Assembly: GCA_965235975.1 (NCBI GenBank)
Contig: CBDDZZ010000001.1
Span: 186,001 to 250,000, forward strand
Source of the DNA: Fontibacterium oligotrophicum
Lineage (GTDB): Bacteria; Pseudomonadota; Alphaproteobacteria; Pelagibacterales; Pelagibacteraceae
Direction of reading: 5' to 3'
DNA: 64,000 bases
In this document: one piece after another, positions 35,493 to 43,847 of the stretch
Layout: each line of letters starts with the position of its first letter
Position numbering within the stretch: position 1 is the stretch's first letter
The notes under the pieces: generated by a model
The model's database searches: none
What the model was told of the DNA's origin: nothing
What the model saw: only the letters and a program-made list of their open reading frames with translations
Program-made: the position numbers and the translations under genes

Positions 35493-35931
35493 AGAAAATA
35501 TTTCTAAGCTTAAATTATTGGCTGAAGACGTTCAGGATTTAAATGTTTTTTCTGCTTATCTGCAAGATTCAGTAATTGTTGCAAATGATATAAAATTTTT
35601 ACCTAAAACTAAAAAACTGATTTGCGTATTTAATCGGTTTATGTGGGAAGACGCTGAAAAAGGTATTTTTAGAGGGAATAAAAGAATACGTAGTGCTCTC
35701 GTTTTTGATAATGTTTTGGTGGTTAAATCACAAGGAATTAATCCAAAAAAAAAGACTAAGATACTTGAGTTTCTTGCAATCAAAACAGAGATTAAAAATA
35801 ATTATTTTGATATAAGATTAATTTTTTCTGGAGATAGTGTTTTATCAGTTAAAGCTGAAGAAATAGACTCTTCTTTAGAAGACTTTGGAAAAACATGGGA
35901 AACCAATTATAAACCAAAGCATAAAATTTAA
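35485..35931 (+). CDS. DUF2948 family protein
   Basis: This 148-residue protein matches the alphaproteobacterial DUF2948 family, with KLLAEDVQDLNVFSAYLQDSV at the start, then a conserved FNRFMWEDAEKG and RIRSALVFDNV. Its function is unknown. The murA-DUF2948-hisD order is a recurrent alphaproteobacterial arrangement. The start overlaps murA by 8 bases, and the stop lies 1 base before the chosen hisD start. Confidence 0.88.
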   Translation: MTKENISKLKLLAEDVQDLNVFSAYLQDSVIVANDIKFLPKTKKLICVFNRFMWEDAEKGIFRGNKRIRSALVFDNVLVVKSQGINPKKKTKILEFLAIKTEIKNNYFDIRLIFSGDSVLSVKAEEIDSSLEDFGKTWETNYKPKHKI

Positions 35932-35932
35932 T

Positions 35933-37219
35933 ATGAAAGTTATAACATTTAATAAAAAAAGATTTTCGAAAGATTTAGATTTTATTTCTGGAAATAGAAA
36001 ATCTAATTTTTCTAGTAAAGTTAATTTAGTAAAAAAGATTCTCAAGGACGTCAAAACTAAAGGCGATGATGCTATTATTTATTATCAAAAGAAATTTGAT
36101 AAAAGCTCAGTATCTAAAAAAAATATAATTTTAAGTAAAAAAGAAATTAATAAAATTATAAAAAATTTAGACTCTTCAGTAAAAAGCTCCATTAAACTTG
36201 CGTTTGAAAGGGTTAAAGACTTCCACGAAAGACAATCAATTAAAAGTTATAAATATTTTGATAAATACCAAAATGAATTAGCTTATAGAGTTTCTCCATT
36301 AAATAGAGTTGGAATATATATTCCAGGAGGAACCGCCAGCTATCCAAGTTCAGTTATAATGAATGCTATTCCAGCAATTGTTGCTGGTGTAAAAAATATA
36401 ACCTTATGCATGCCAACACCTAATAACAAAATTAACGCTGGTGTTGTTTACGCAGCGAAAATATGCGGCATCAAAAAGATTTATAAAATAGGCGGAGCTC
36501 AAGCAATAGGGGCTTTTACTTACGGAACAAATACTGTTGCCAAAGTTGATAAAATTGTAGGACCAGGAAATATTTTTGTAACTATAGCTAAAAAGGAAGT
36601 TTTTGGTGAAGTCGGCATAGATATGGTTGCAGGACCCTCTGAAATTACAGTGGTTGCAAATCAGGAAAATGACTCAACGTTAACAGCAATAGATTTATTA
36701 TCACAAGCTGAACATGATGAATTATCTCAAGCAATATTAGTAACAACAAATCTGAAATTCGGTCTTGAGGTTAAAAATAAAATTTATAAATTTTTAGATG
36801 TTTTACCAAGAAAACAGATAGCCAAGAAAGCAATTAAAAATAACAGTGCAATTATAGTTTGTAAAAATTTTAAGGAAGTTATTAGTGTTGTTAATGATAT
36901 AGCGCCAGAGCATCTTGAGATAAAAACTAAGAATAATTCAATTTTGGTAAAAAAAATTAAAAATGCAGGATCAATTTTTTTAGGAGAAAACACGCCAGAG
37001 GCTATAGGAGATTATTTGGCAGGACCAAATCATGTTTTACCAACAGCCGGATCAGCAAGATTTGCCTCAGGTCTGTCTGTTTATGATTTTTATAAAAAAA
37101 CCTCAATTATTAAAATGAGTAAACAAGGTCTTGAAAAGATAGGAAGATCAGCTATACAGCTAGCAAATTACGAGGGTTTATTTGCTCACTCTCAATCAAT
37201 TAGAATTAGAATTAGTTAA
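35933..37219 (+). CDS. hisD: histidinol dehydrogenase
   Basis: The protein has the HisD signatures NRVGIYIPGGTASYPSSVIMNAIPA, the IYKIGGAQAIGAFTYGT segment, VDKIVGPGN and the zinc and catalytic region DLLSQAEHDELSQAIL, then NHVLPTAGSARFASGLSV. It oxidises histidinol to histidine in two NAD-dependent steps. An earlier in-frame ATG at 35885 lies inside the DUF2948 gene; the ATG at 35933 gives 428 residues, close to the usual 434, and is preferred. It is followed 2 bases later by infA. Confidence 0.95.
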   Translation: MKVITFNKKRFSKDLDFISGNRKSNFSSKVNLVKKILKDVKTKGDDAIIYYQKKFDKSSVSKKNIILSKKEINKIIKNLDSSVKSSIKLAFERVKDFHERQSIKSYKYFDKYQNELAYRVSPLNRVGIYIPGGTASYPSSVIMNAIPAIVAGVKNITLCMPTPNNKINAGVVYAAKICGIKKIYKIGGAQAIGAFTYGTNTVAKVDKIVGPGNIFVTIAKKEVFGEVGIDMVAGPSEITVVANQENDSTLTAIDLLSQAEHDELSQAILVTTNLKFGLEVKNKIYKFLDVLPRKQIAKKAIKNNSAIIVCKNFKEVISVVNDIAPEHLEIKTKNNSILVKKIKNAGSIFLGENTPEAIGDYLAGPNHVLPTAGSARFASGLSVYDFYKKTSIIKMSKQGLEKIGRSAIQLANYEGLFAHSQSIRIRIS

Positions 37220-37221
37220 AT

Positions 37222-37440
37222 ATGGCAAAAGAAGAGATGTTGGAATTCAAGGGATTGGTAACAGAGTTGCTACCAAATGCTATGTTTAGAGTAAAATTAG
37301 AAAATAATCATGAAGTGTTGGCTCACACAGCTGGAAAAATGAGAAAAAATAGAATTAGAGTTTTAGCTGGAGATGAAGTTATGGTTGAAGTTACACCGTA
37401 TGATTTAACTAAAGGCAGGATTATTTTTAGATTTAAGTAA
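37222..37440 (+). CDS. infA: translation initiation factor IF-1
   Basis: The 72-residue OB-fold protein matches IF-1 along its whole length: MAKEEMLEFKGLVTELLPNAMF, then VLAHTAGKMRKNRIRVLAGDEV and VEVTPYDLTKGRIIFRFK. It binds the ribosomal A site during initiation. Its stop overlaps the maf start by one base (TAATG). Confidence 0.98.
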   Translation: MAKEEMLEFKGLVTELLPNAMFRVKLENNHEVLAHTAGKMRKNRIRVLAGDEVMVEVTPYDLTKGRIIFRFK

Positions 37441-38018
37441 TGAACGAAACAAAACATAGTTTTGTTTTAGCCTCTGCCTCTCCAAGAAGAATAGAGCTTC
37501 TTAATAATATAAAAATCTTTCCAAAAATAATTTATTCCTCAGAAATTAATGAAGATATAAATTCTAAAGAAAATCCTAAAAAATATTGCATTAGAGTTGC
37601 AAAAAATAAAGCTCTTAAAGCTTTAGAAAAATATCCAGAAGAATTTATTTTATCAGCTGATACTATAGTTTTTTGTAGCAATAAAATCTTCTTAAAACCA
37701 AAAGATAAGCAAGAGGCTAAAAGTTTTTTAGATTTTTTTTCAGGAAGAAAACATAATGTTTTGACATGTGTATGTTTGGCAAAAAAGAATTCAATCAAAA
37801 TTAAAAAGGTTATAACAAAGGTTACTTTTAAAAGATTAAATGAACAGGAGATTGAAGAATATTTATCAACTACTGAGTGGAAAGATAAAGCAGGGGCTTA
37901 TGCCATACAAGGTTATGCTGAGAAATTTGTTAAAAGAATTAATGGTTCATATTCAAATGTAGTTGGCTTGCCTTTATTTGAAACTTATAATTTGCTTAAT
38001 TCACAAGGTTTAATTTAA
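37440..38018 (+). CDS. maf: Maf family nucleoside triphosphate pyrophosphatase
   Basis: This 192-residue protein begins HSFVLASASPRRIELL, the Maf nucleotide-binding motif. It carries EFILSADTIV and a late KAGAYAIQGYAEKFVKRINGSYSNVVGLPL with the conserved Tyr/Gln/Gly pattern. Maf proteins hydrolyse dTTP, UTP or modified nucleotides and influence division; the exact substrate class is not determined here. It is coupled to infA and precedes a tRNA cluster. Confidence 0.94.
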   Translation: MNETKHSFVLASASPRRIELLNNIKIFPKIIYSSEINEDINSKENPKKYCIRVAKNKALKALEKYPEEFILSADTIVFCSNKIFLKPKDKQEAKSFLDFFSGRKHNVLTCVCLAKKNSIKIKKVITKVTFKRLNEQEIEEYLSTTEWKDKAGAYAIQGYAEKFVKRINGSYSNVVGLPLFETYNLLNSQGLI

Positions 38019-38063
38019 TATTTTAATTGATTAATAATTTGTTTTGTGAAAAAAGTGCCCAGT

Positions 38064-38139
38064 GGTCTGGTAGCTCAGTTGGTAGAGCAGAGCCCTGAAA
38101 AGGCTTGTGTCGCTGGTTCAATTCCAGCTCAGACCACCA
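38064..38139 (+). tRNA. tRNA-Phe (GAA)
   Basis: A 76-base tRNA with encoded CCA, beginning GGTCTGG. The acceptor, D (AGTTGGTA) and T (GCTGG/CCAGC) stems are well paired. The anticodon loop CTGAAAA gives GAA for phenylalanine. It lies between maf and tRNA-His. Confidence 0.96.
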
Positions 38140-38231
38140 TTTTTTATTTGCAATTACATTCTTAAGTTGATAATCAACCCTTAATTGAAATGATAAAAAA
38201 ATATATATCTACACACAGACACCACCCTCAT

Positions 38232-38249
38232 GCTGAGCATACGCTTAGC
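38232..38249. other. short hairpin in the tRNA-Phe/tRNA-His spacer
   Basis: GCTGAGC at 38232-38238 pairs with GCTTAGC at 38243-38249 (7 bp with one G-U pair, loop ATAC). It lies in a 160-base AT-rich spacer that otherwise shows no gene. There is no T-tract directly after it, so it is not a good terminator. It could be a processing signal between the tRNAs or have no function. Confidence 0.3.
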
Positions 38250-38299
38250 TATTAGAATTATATATTTAAAAACAAAATAATATTATAAACAAAAAACAT

Positions 38300-38376
38300 G
38301 CAGCTGTAGCTCAGTTGGTTAGAGCGCTGGTTTGTGGAACCAGATGTCGGTGGTTCAAATCCACCCAGCTGTACCA
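38300..38376 (+). tRNA. tRNA-His (GTG), atypical form without G-1
   Basis: The anticodon loop TTGTGGA gives GTG for histidine, on a perfect CTGGT/ACCAG stem, and the T stem GGTGG/CCACC is perfect. The acceptor stem pairs GCAGCTG with CAGCTGT, giving G1-U72 and discriminator A73, and the base before position 1 is T. The usual G-1:C73 identity pair is therefore not encoded. This is the atypical tRNA-His known from part of the Alphaproteobacteria. It stands 5 bases before the hisS start. Confidence 0.96.
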
Positions 38377-38381
38377 AATTA

Positions 38382-39818
38382 ATGAATAAAAAAATTTTTA
38401 AACCTAGCAGTGAATTACCTGCAGGTTTTATAGATAGACAAGAAGAAGAATTATTAGCGAGAGATCTTTTAATATCTAATATTAAAAAGGTTATGGCTAA
38501 ATATGGCTTTCAATATCTTGAAACCCCCAGTTTCGAGTTTACCGATAGCATTGGTAAATTTTTGCCTGATAAAGACCGACCATCAGAGGGAGTTTTTTCT
38601 TTCGAAGATGATAAAAAATGGCTCTCATTACGATATGACCTAACGGCTCCATTAGCTAGATATGCAGCTAAAAATTTTAATAATTTACCAAGACCTTTTA
38701 AAAGGTATCAACTAGGAACGGTTTGGCGAAATGAAAAACCAGGCCCTGGAAGATTTAGAGAGTTTTTGCAATTTGATGCAGATTATATAGGGACAAGCAA
38801 TCTATTTGCTGATGCTGAGTTATGTTGTTTGATTTCAGAGATCTTAAGTAGCTGCGGTTTAACAAAAAAAGAATTTATAATTAAAATTTCTAACCGTAAA
38901 TTAACAAAGGGTTTATTAGAAAAGCTAAAAATTAAAGATGAAGACAAACAGTCGATAGTACTGAGAGCAATTGATAAACTAGATAGGGTTGGGCTAGAGG
39001 GTGTTCAATATCTTTTAGGAAAGGGTAGAAAAGATAAATCTGGAGATTTTACTAAAGGAGCCGAGTTAGATGAAACTCAAATTAAAGAAATAATTAATTT
39101 TTTAAGTATTAAAGATCTTTCAGATAATAACTTTGAAAGAATAGAAAAGATTGCTGAAGATAATCAAACTATACTAGATGGAGTGAATGAACTTATTTCA
39201 ATAAAAAAATATTTTTCATTACTAAAATTTGATAATTTTATTTTTGATCCGACTGTAGTTAGAGGACTTGAATATTATACAGGCCCTATTTTTGAGGCCA
39301 ATCTTACATTTAGTGTTAAAAATAACAAAGGAGAAGAGATAGAATTTGGCTCAATAGGTGGCGGTGGTCGATATGATGATCTTGTAAAACGTTTTAATAA
39401 TCAAGATTGCCCCTCTACAGGTATTTCAGTAGGTCTTGATCGTTTAATTTACGCCATTATCCAGAAAAATAAAATTAAAGTTGAAAAAAAAACCCCGATT
39501 TTAATATGTGTTTTTGATGAAAAATACATGGATTATTATGTGAAGATTTTAAATTTACTAAGAACAAAAAATATTAGTGCTGAGATTTATTCAGGGAGCG
39601 CAAATATAAAATCACAATTAAAGTATGCTGATAAACGAGGATGTAATTATGTCATTCTATGTGGGGATGATGAGGTAAGTAAGAATTCAGTTGCAATTAA
39701 AAATTTGGAAATTGGCAAGCAAATGTCTGACTCTTTAAAAGATAGAAATGATTGGAAAGACTCTTCCGGATCACAAAAAACAGTAACTTTGGATAAACTT
39801 TTAGATGAGATTATATAA
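38382..39818 (+). CDS. hisS: histidyl-tRNA synthetase, divergent alphaproteobacterial type
   Basis: This 478-residue class II synthetase has SLRYDLTAPLARYAA, motif 2 region LGTVWRNEKPGPGRFREFLQFDADYIG, the histidine-site RGLEYYTGPIFEA and motif 3 ISVGLDRL. A longer frame from 38334 would run through the tRNA-His gene, so ATG 38382 is chosen. Motif 2 departs from the classic bacterial GRxRQFxQ pattern, as in alphaproteobacterial enzymes that charge tRNA-His lacking G-1. The tRNA partner is encoded immediately upstream. Confidence 0.93.
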   Translation: MNKKIFKPSSELPAGFIDRQEEELLARDLLISNIKKVMAKYGFQYLETPSFEFTDSIGKFLPDKDRPSEGVFSFEDDKKWLSLRYDLTAPLARYAAKNFNNLPRPFKRYQLGTVWRNEKPGPGRFREFLQFDADYIGTSNLFADAELCCLISEILSSCGLTKKEFIIKISNRKLTKGLLEKLKIKDEDKQSIVLRAIDKLDRVGLEGVQYLLGKGRKDKSGDFTKGAELDETQIKEIINFLSIKDLSDNNFERIEKIAEDNQTILDGVNELISIKKYFSLLKFDNFIFDPTVVRGLEYYTGPIFEANLTFSVKNNKGEEIEFGSIGGGGRYDDLVKRFNNQDCPSTGISVGLDRLIYAIIQKNKIKVEKKTPILICVFDEKYMDYYVKILNLLRTKNISAEIYSGSANIKSQLKYADKRGCNYVILCGDDEVSKNSVAIKNLEIGKQMSDSLKDRNDWKDSSGSQKTVTLDKLLDEII

Positions 39819-40906
39819 TGAAACAGGGTTTAGAAAAAAAGAAATTAAAAGAAGATCTTTCCAAAAAAATATTAAGTTATTTTAAAAAAAATAAATTTAA
39901 CTTTACAGATTTAGACCTTTTAATTGATACTAGTTTATTAACTGAGCGATCAGGAGAGCAATTTAAAAAATTTACGTTAACTTATAAAGATTTATTCGGT
40001 AAAGAAATTAGTTTGCGCCCTGACTTAACAGTTTCAACGGCATTAAAATATATTCAGGAAAAAAAAAATAAAGAAGAAAAGTATTGTTATTATGGTAGCG
40101 CTTATAGATTAGATAAAGATGGAGATCTAAAAGTTTTTGACCAAATAGGATGCGAAATCATAAATTCTTATAACAATAAATCAGAAAATATTTTAATTAA
40201 TTCTATATTAGAGCCATTAAAAAAAATTAATAATTTAGAAGTTACCTTAGGTGATGTGGGGTTATTTAAAATTTTAGTAGAATCTTTAGAGCTTCCAGCT
40301 AGATGGAAATTAAGATTAGTTAAAAACTTTTCTAGAATAGAATATTTTGAAGATATGCTTAAAAGACTAGAGACAAATTACGATCTAGATCAGCAAGCCA
40401 TTAAATTAGACACAAAAAGACTTAAAGATTTAGAAAAATTAGATCCAAATAGCGTAATTGGAGGAAGAAAAATTTCTGAGATTATTAAACGTTTTAATAA
40501 AAAAATTAAAGATCCTAGAGATGACTATAAGGGTAAAAGAAATGTTAAAATTATTAGAGATTTTTTAAAAATCAACACCTCAATTAAGAATACTAAAAGC
40601 ATAATATCATCTTTCTTTTCAAAAAATAAATTAAGCAATTTATCTATTAATAATTATTTAAGGAAAATTGGCAGAATAGATAAAGATATAGGAAAAAAAT
40701 ATTCTGTTAATTTCAAAACTAATTTTGGAAGAAACACTGATTATTATACTGGTGTAGTTTTTTTAGCTTATGTAAAAAAGAATTCTACGATCATCGAATT
40801 AGCACGGGGAGGGGAATATAATGGGCTACTTAGAACTCTCGGTTATAAGAAAAATATCCCAGCTATTGGTGGGGCAATTAATTTAAACGAATTAATAAAT
40901 TTATAA
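39818..40906 (+). CDS. hisZ: ATP phosphoribosyltransferase regulatory subunit HisZ
   Basis: The 362-residue protein is a HisRS-like paralogue without tRNA charging function. It has the class II core remnants LRPDLTVSTALKYI, YYGSAYRLDKDGD and a late YYTGVVFLAY but no anticodon domain. HisZ pairs with the short HisG to form an octameric regulated enzyme. It overlaps hisS by one base (TAATG) and is 4 bases before hisG, so the set hisS-hisZ-hisG is one transcription unit. Confidence 0.9.
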   Translation: MKQGLEKKKLKEDLSKKILSYFKKNKFNFTDLDLLIDTSLLTERSGEQFKKFTLTYKDLFGKEISLRPDLTVSTALKYIQEKKNKEEKYCYYGSAYRLDKDGDLKVFDQIGCEIINSYNNKSENILINSILEPLKKINNLEVTLGDVGLFKILVESLELPARWKLRLVKNFSRIEYFEDMLKRLETNYDLDQQAIKLDTKRLKDLEKLDPNSVIGGRKISEIIKRFNKKIKDPRDDYKGKRNVKIIRDFLKINTSIKNTKSIISSFFSKNKLSNLSINNYLRKIGRIDKDIGKKYSVNFKTNFGRNTDYYTGVVFLAYVKKNSTIIELARGGEYNGLLRTLGYKKNIPAIGGAINLNELINL

Positions 40907-40910
40907 AATT

Positions 40911-41579
40911 ATGGCTAAAATAAAAATAGGATTACCCAGCAAAGGAAGGTTAAAAGATGAAACTTTAGCTTTTCTAAAAGGTAAGAATTTAGAGGTGACA
41001 AATTCTTTTGGAGAAAGAAATTATTTTTTTAATATTAAAAATAATAATGAATTAGATGGAATTTTTTTACACGCCAGAGAAATAATTGAAAGAATAAATG
41101 ACGGGACTTTAGATATTGGTATTTCAGGTCTTGATATTTTAAAAGAGTTGCCTGATGTTTATTCTAAAAATGTAAAAATTTTTAAAAAGCTTAACTTTGG
41201 TTTTGCAGATTTAGTAGTTGCCATACCAAAAGATTGGTTGGATGTTCAGAATATGGCCGATTTAGAGGAAGTAAGTTTTGAATTTAGAGAGAAATACGGA
41301 CGTCGAATGCGAGTTGCAACAAAATATCCTAACTTGACTGAGTCTTTCTTTTTATCAAAGGGGGTAAGTCAGTTTAGAGTTGTTCCAAGTTTAGGCGCAA
41401 CAGAGTCTTATCCATTTACCGGCTCTTCAGAATTGATTACCGATATAACATCTACAGGCTCAACTCTAAAAGCTAATAATTTAAGAATTATAAATGATGG
41501 GACTATACTAAAGAGCTCTGCTTGTATTTTTGTTTCTAAAAAAATTGAAAAAAATAAGTTTTTAAATCTTCTAAAATAG
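40911..41579 (+). CDS. hisG: ATP phosphoribosyltransferase catalytic subunit, short form
   Basis: The 222-residue protein has the HisG signatures KIGLPSKGRLKDETLAFL, GTLDIGISGLDIL and the PRPP-binding stretch ELITDITSTGSTLKANNL. The length corresponds to the short HisG class, which lacks the C-terminal regulatory domain and needs HisZ, encoded just upstream. It catalyses the first step of histidine synthesis. It ends at a strong terminator. Confidence 0.95.
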   Translation: MAKIKIGLPSKGRLKDETLAFLKGKNLEVTNSFGERNYFFNIKNNNELDGIFLHAREIIERINDGTLDIGISGLDILKELPDVYSKNVKIFKKLNFGFADLVVAIPKDWLDVQNMADLEEVSFEFREKYGRRMRVATKYPNLTESFFLSKGVSQFRVVPSLGATESYPFTGSSELITDITSTGSTLKANNLRIINDGTILKSSACIFVSKKIEKNKFLNLLK

Positions 41580-41581
41580 TC

Positions 41582-41615
41582 AAAAAAAAACCCCGGATTT
41601 TCGGTCCGGGGTTTT
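41582..41615. terminator. bidirectional rho-independent terminator between hisG and groEL
   Basis: CCCCGGA at 41591-41597 pairs perfectly with TCCGGGG at 41605-41611 around a 7-base loop. An A9 tract precedes it and TTTT follows, so it works as an intrinsic terminator on both strands, for hisG rightward and groEL leftward. It is by far the most GC-rich element in this AT-rich window. Confidence 0.93.
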
Positions 41616-41651
41616 CAAATCTTTTAAGAAAATTTGTAAGAGAAAATGGAA

Positions 41652-43322
41652 TTACATTCCCATTCCGCCCATACCACCCATTCCGCCCATACCACCCATT
41701 CCGCCTGGCATTCCACCGCCACCAGAATTAGAGTTTTTATCTTCAGGCTTATCAGCAATCATCGCCTCTGTTGTAATTAAGAGACCTGCAATTGAAGCCG
41801 CATCTTGAAGGGCAGTTCTGACAACTTTAGTCGGATCGATAATACCTTTTGCAAACATATCGCAATACTCACCGGTTTGAGCATCATAACCTTGAGAAGG
41901 TTTTTTTGCTTCTAACAGTTTTCCAACAATTACTGAACCATCAACTCCAGCATTGCTAGTGATTTGTCTGATTGGATATTGTAAAGCTTTTCTGATTATT
42001 TCAACACCAGCTTTTTGGTCGTCACCTTTTGGTTTTAAATTATTTAGAGCTTCAGAAGCGTAAAGTAACGCACATCCACCACCAACAACTACACCTTCTT
42101 GTACAGCTGCTCTAGTAGCATTAAGCGCATCTTCTACTCTGTCTTTTCGCTCTTTAACTTCAACTTCGGTAGCGCCACCAACTTTAATAATTGCAACACC
42201 ACCAGCAAGTTTAGCTAATCTTTCTTGTAATTTTTCTTTATCATAATCAGAAGTAGTTTCTTCAACTTGTTTTCTGATTTGATTGCATCTTGCTTCTATA
42301 TCGGATTTTTTACCTGCGCCATCAACGATAGTTGTATTATCTTTATCAACTCTGATTTTTTTGCATTGACCAAGATCTTTTAACTTAACGTTTTCAAGCT
42401 TGATACCAAGATCGTCAGATATAACCTGTCCACCAGTTAAGATCGCAATATCTTCTAGCATTGATTTTCTTCTGTCACCAAAGCCTGGAGCTTTAACTGC
42501 TACCACTTTTAAACCACCTCTTAATTTATTCACAACAAGAGTTGCAAGAGCTTCGCCCTCAACATCTTCAGCAATAATCAAGAATGGTCTGCTAGATTGT
42601 ACAACTGATTCTAATAATGGAACCATTGGCTGTAGGTTAGTTAATTTTTTTTCTGTAATAAAAATTAGCGGATCTTCTAATTCTGCAATCATTTTATCAG
42701 CATTAGTAATAAAGTATGGAGATAGATAACCTCTATCAAATTGCATACCTTCAACTACATCAAGTTCTGTTGAAAGGCCTTTTGCTTCTTCAACCGTGAT
42801 AACACCTTCGTTACCAACTTTTTGCATTGCTTTTGCAATCATGTCTCCAATTTCTTTTTCACCGTTTGCGGAAATAGTTCCAACTTGTGCAATTTCTTCA
42901 CTAGTTTTTACTTTTTTTGAACTCTCTTTAATTTTAGCAATCACGGCTTCTACCGCTAAATCAAGTCCTCTTTTTAAATCCATCGGGTTCATTCCGGCAG
43001 CAACGTATTTACAACCTTCTCTTGCGATTGCTTGTGCTAAAACAGTTGCAGTTGTTGTTCCGTCGCCAGCTTCCTCGTTAGTTTTGCTAGCAACTTCCTT
43101 AACCATTTGAGCTCCCATGTTTTCAAATTTATCTTCCAGCTCAATTTCTTTTGCAACAGTAACTCCATCTTTAGTTATTCTAGGAGCACCGAATGATTTA
43201 TCTATAACAACATTTCTACCTTTTGGTCCCAATGTTACCTTTACAGCATTTGCAAGTATATCAACGCCTCTTAGCATCGCATTTCTTGCATCTGTATCAA
43301 ATTTTACAATTTTACCTGCCAT
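41652..43322 (-). CDS. groEL: chaperonin GroEL
   Basis: The 556-residue protein follows GroEL throughout: LGPKGRNVVIDKSFGAP, the nucleotide motif AGDGTTTATVLA, VVEGMQFDRGYLSPYF, and a C-terminal tail of GGM repeats (GGMGGMGGMGGM). It forms the 14-mer folding chamber with GroES. A good ribosome-binding site (AAGGAG) precedes it. It is transcribed with groES, 26 bases upstream, and ends before the shared terminator. Confidence 0.98.
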   Translation of the reverse strand: MAGKIVKFDTDARNAMLRGVDILANAVKVTLGPKGRNVVIDKSFGAPRITKDGVTVAKEIELEDKFENMGAQMVKEVASKTNEEAGDGTTTATVLAQAIAREGCKYVAAGMNPMDLKRGLDLAVEAVIAKIKESSKKVKTSEEIAQVGTISANGEKEIGDMIAKAMQKVGNEGVITVEEAKGLSTELDVVEGMQFDRGYLSPYFITNADKMIAELEDPLIFITEKKLTNLQPMVPLLESVVQSSRPFLIIAEDVEGEALATLVVNKLRGGLKVVAVKAPGFGDRRKSMLEDIAILTGGQVISDDLGIKLENVKLKDLGQCKKIRVDKDNTTIVDGAGKKSDIEARCNQIRKQVEETTSDYDKEKLQERLAKLAGGVAIIKVGGATEVEVKERKDRVEDALNATRAAVQEGVVVGGGCALLYASEALNNLKPKGDDQKAGVEIIRKALQYPIRQITSNAGVDGSVIVGKLLEAKKPSQGYDAQTGEYCDMFAKGIIDPTKVVRTALQDAASIAGLLITTEAMIADKPEDKNSNSGGGGMPGGMGGMGGMGGMGGMGM

Positions 43323-43348
43323 TTTTTTTCTCCTTTTTTATATTTTAA

Positions 43349-43645
43349 TTATTTTTTTTTAGACATAATACCCATGATGTCAGACTCTTTCATGATGCTA
43401 TACTCCACACCATCAATTTTAACTTCAGTTCCTGACCATTTTCCAAATAGAACAAGGTCTCCAACTTTAACTTCCATAGGTAAAATTTTTCCATCTTCAG
43501 TTTTTGCTCCAGGTCCAACAGCGATCACTTTTCCTTCAGAAGGTTTTTCTTTTGCTGTGTCTGGTATAATTATTCCGCCTGCTGTTTTTTCTTCTCCATC
43601 TAAAGGCTGAACAAGAACACGGTCGTGTAAAGGTCTAAAGTTCAT
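43349..43645 (-). CDS. groES: co-chaperonin GroES
   Basis: This 98-residue protein begins MNFRPLHDRVLVQPLDGEEK and shows the mobile loop AGGIIIPDTAKEKPSEGKVIAVGPG and the C-terminal SIMKESDIMGI. It caps the GroEL ring. A ribosome-binding site GGAG lies upstream, and a heat-shock-type promoter about 70-100 bases upstream. Confidence 0.98.
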   Translation of the reverse strand: MNFRPLHDRVLVQPLDGEEKTAGGIIIPDTAKEKPSEGKVIAVGPGAKTEDGKILPMEVKVGDLVLFGKWSGTEVKIDGVEYSIMKESDIMGIMSKKK

Positions 43646-43713
43646 TAATTTATTTCTCCGTAAAATTAGTTGTTAATCAAAATATTACTTCGTACACTGA
43701 TGTACCCGATGCT

Positions 43714-43742
43714 ATATGATGATTGTGCTATAAAATTTCAAG
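43714..43742 (-). promoter_or_regulatory. probable heat-shock (RpoH) promoter of groESL
   Basis: Read on the minus strand, CTTGAA at 43742-43737 matches the -35 consensus of sigma-32. After 15 bases comes CATCATAT at 43721-43714, six of eight matching the CCCCATNT -10 box. It lies about 70 bases before the groES start. No CIRCE element was seen. A small GTACA-N4-TGTAC inverted repeat lies downstream at 43692-43705. Confidence 0.55.
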
Positions 43743-43847
43743 GGGTTCATAGTACAGTAAAATGATTAAAAGACTATATTTTACTTGTTTTTTTTAATCT
43801 AATTTAGGTAGAAGATATAAAATTATACTTTATAAAGTGTTGGTCTC

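Noticed and set aside
35885..35932. Earlier start for hisD
   Set aside because: It lies inside the DUF2948 gene and adds residues not seen in HisD; ATG 35933 fits the family length.
38334..38381. Upstream extension of hisS starting within tRNA-His
   Set aside because: It would translate the 3' half of a well-folded tRNA; ATG 38382 lies just after the tRNA and begins a normal HisRS.
41700..43360. Long open frames antisense to groEL/groES, and similar ones antisense to gltB, aceE and lptB
   Set aside because: They have no recognisable domains and no ribosome-binding sites; they mirror the codon bias of the real genes.
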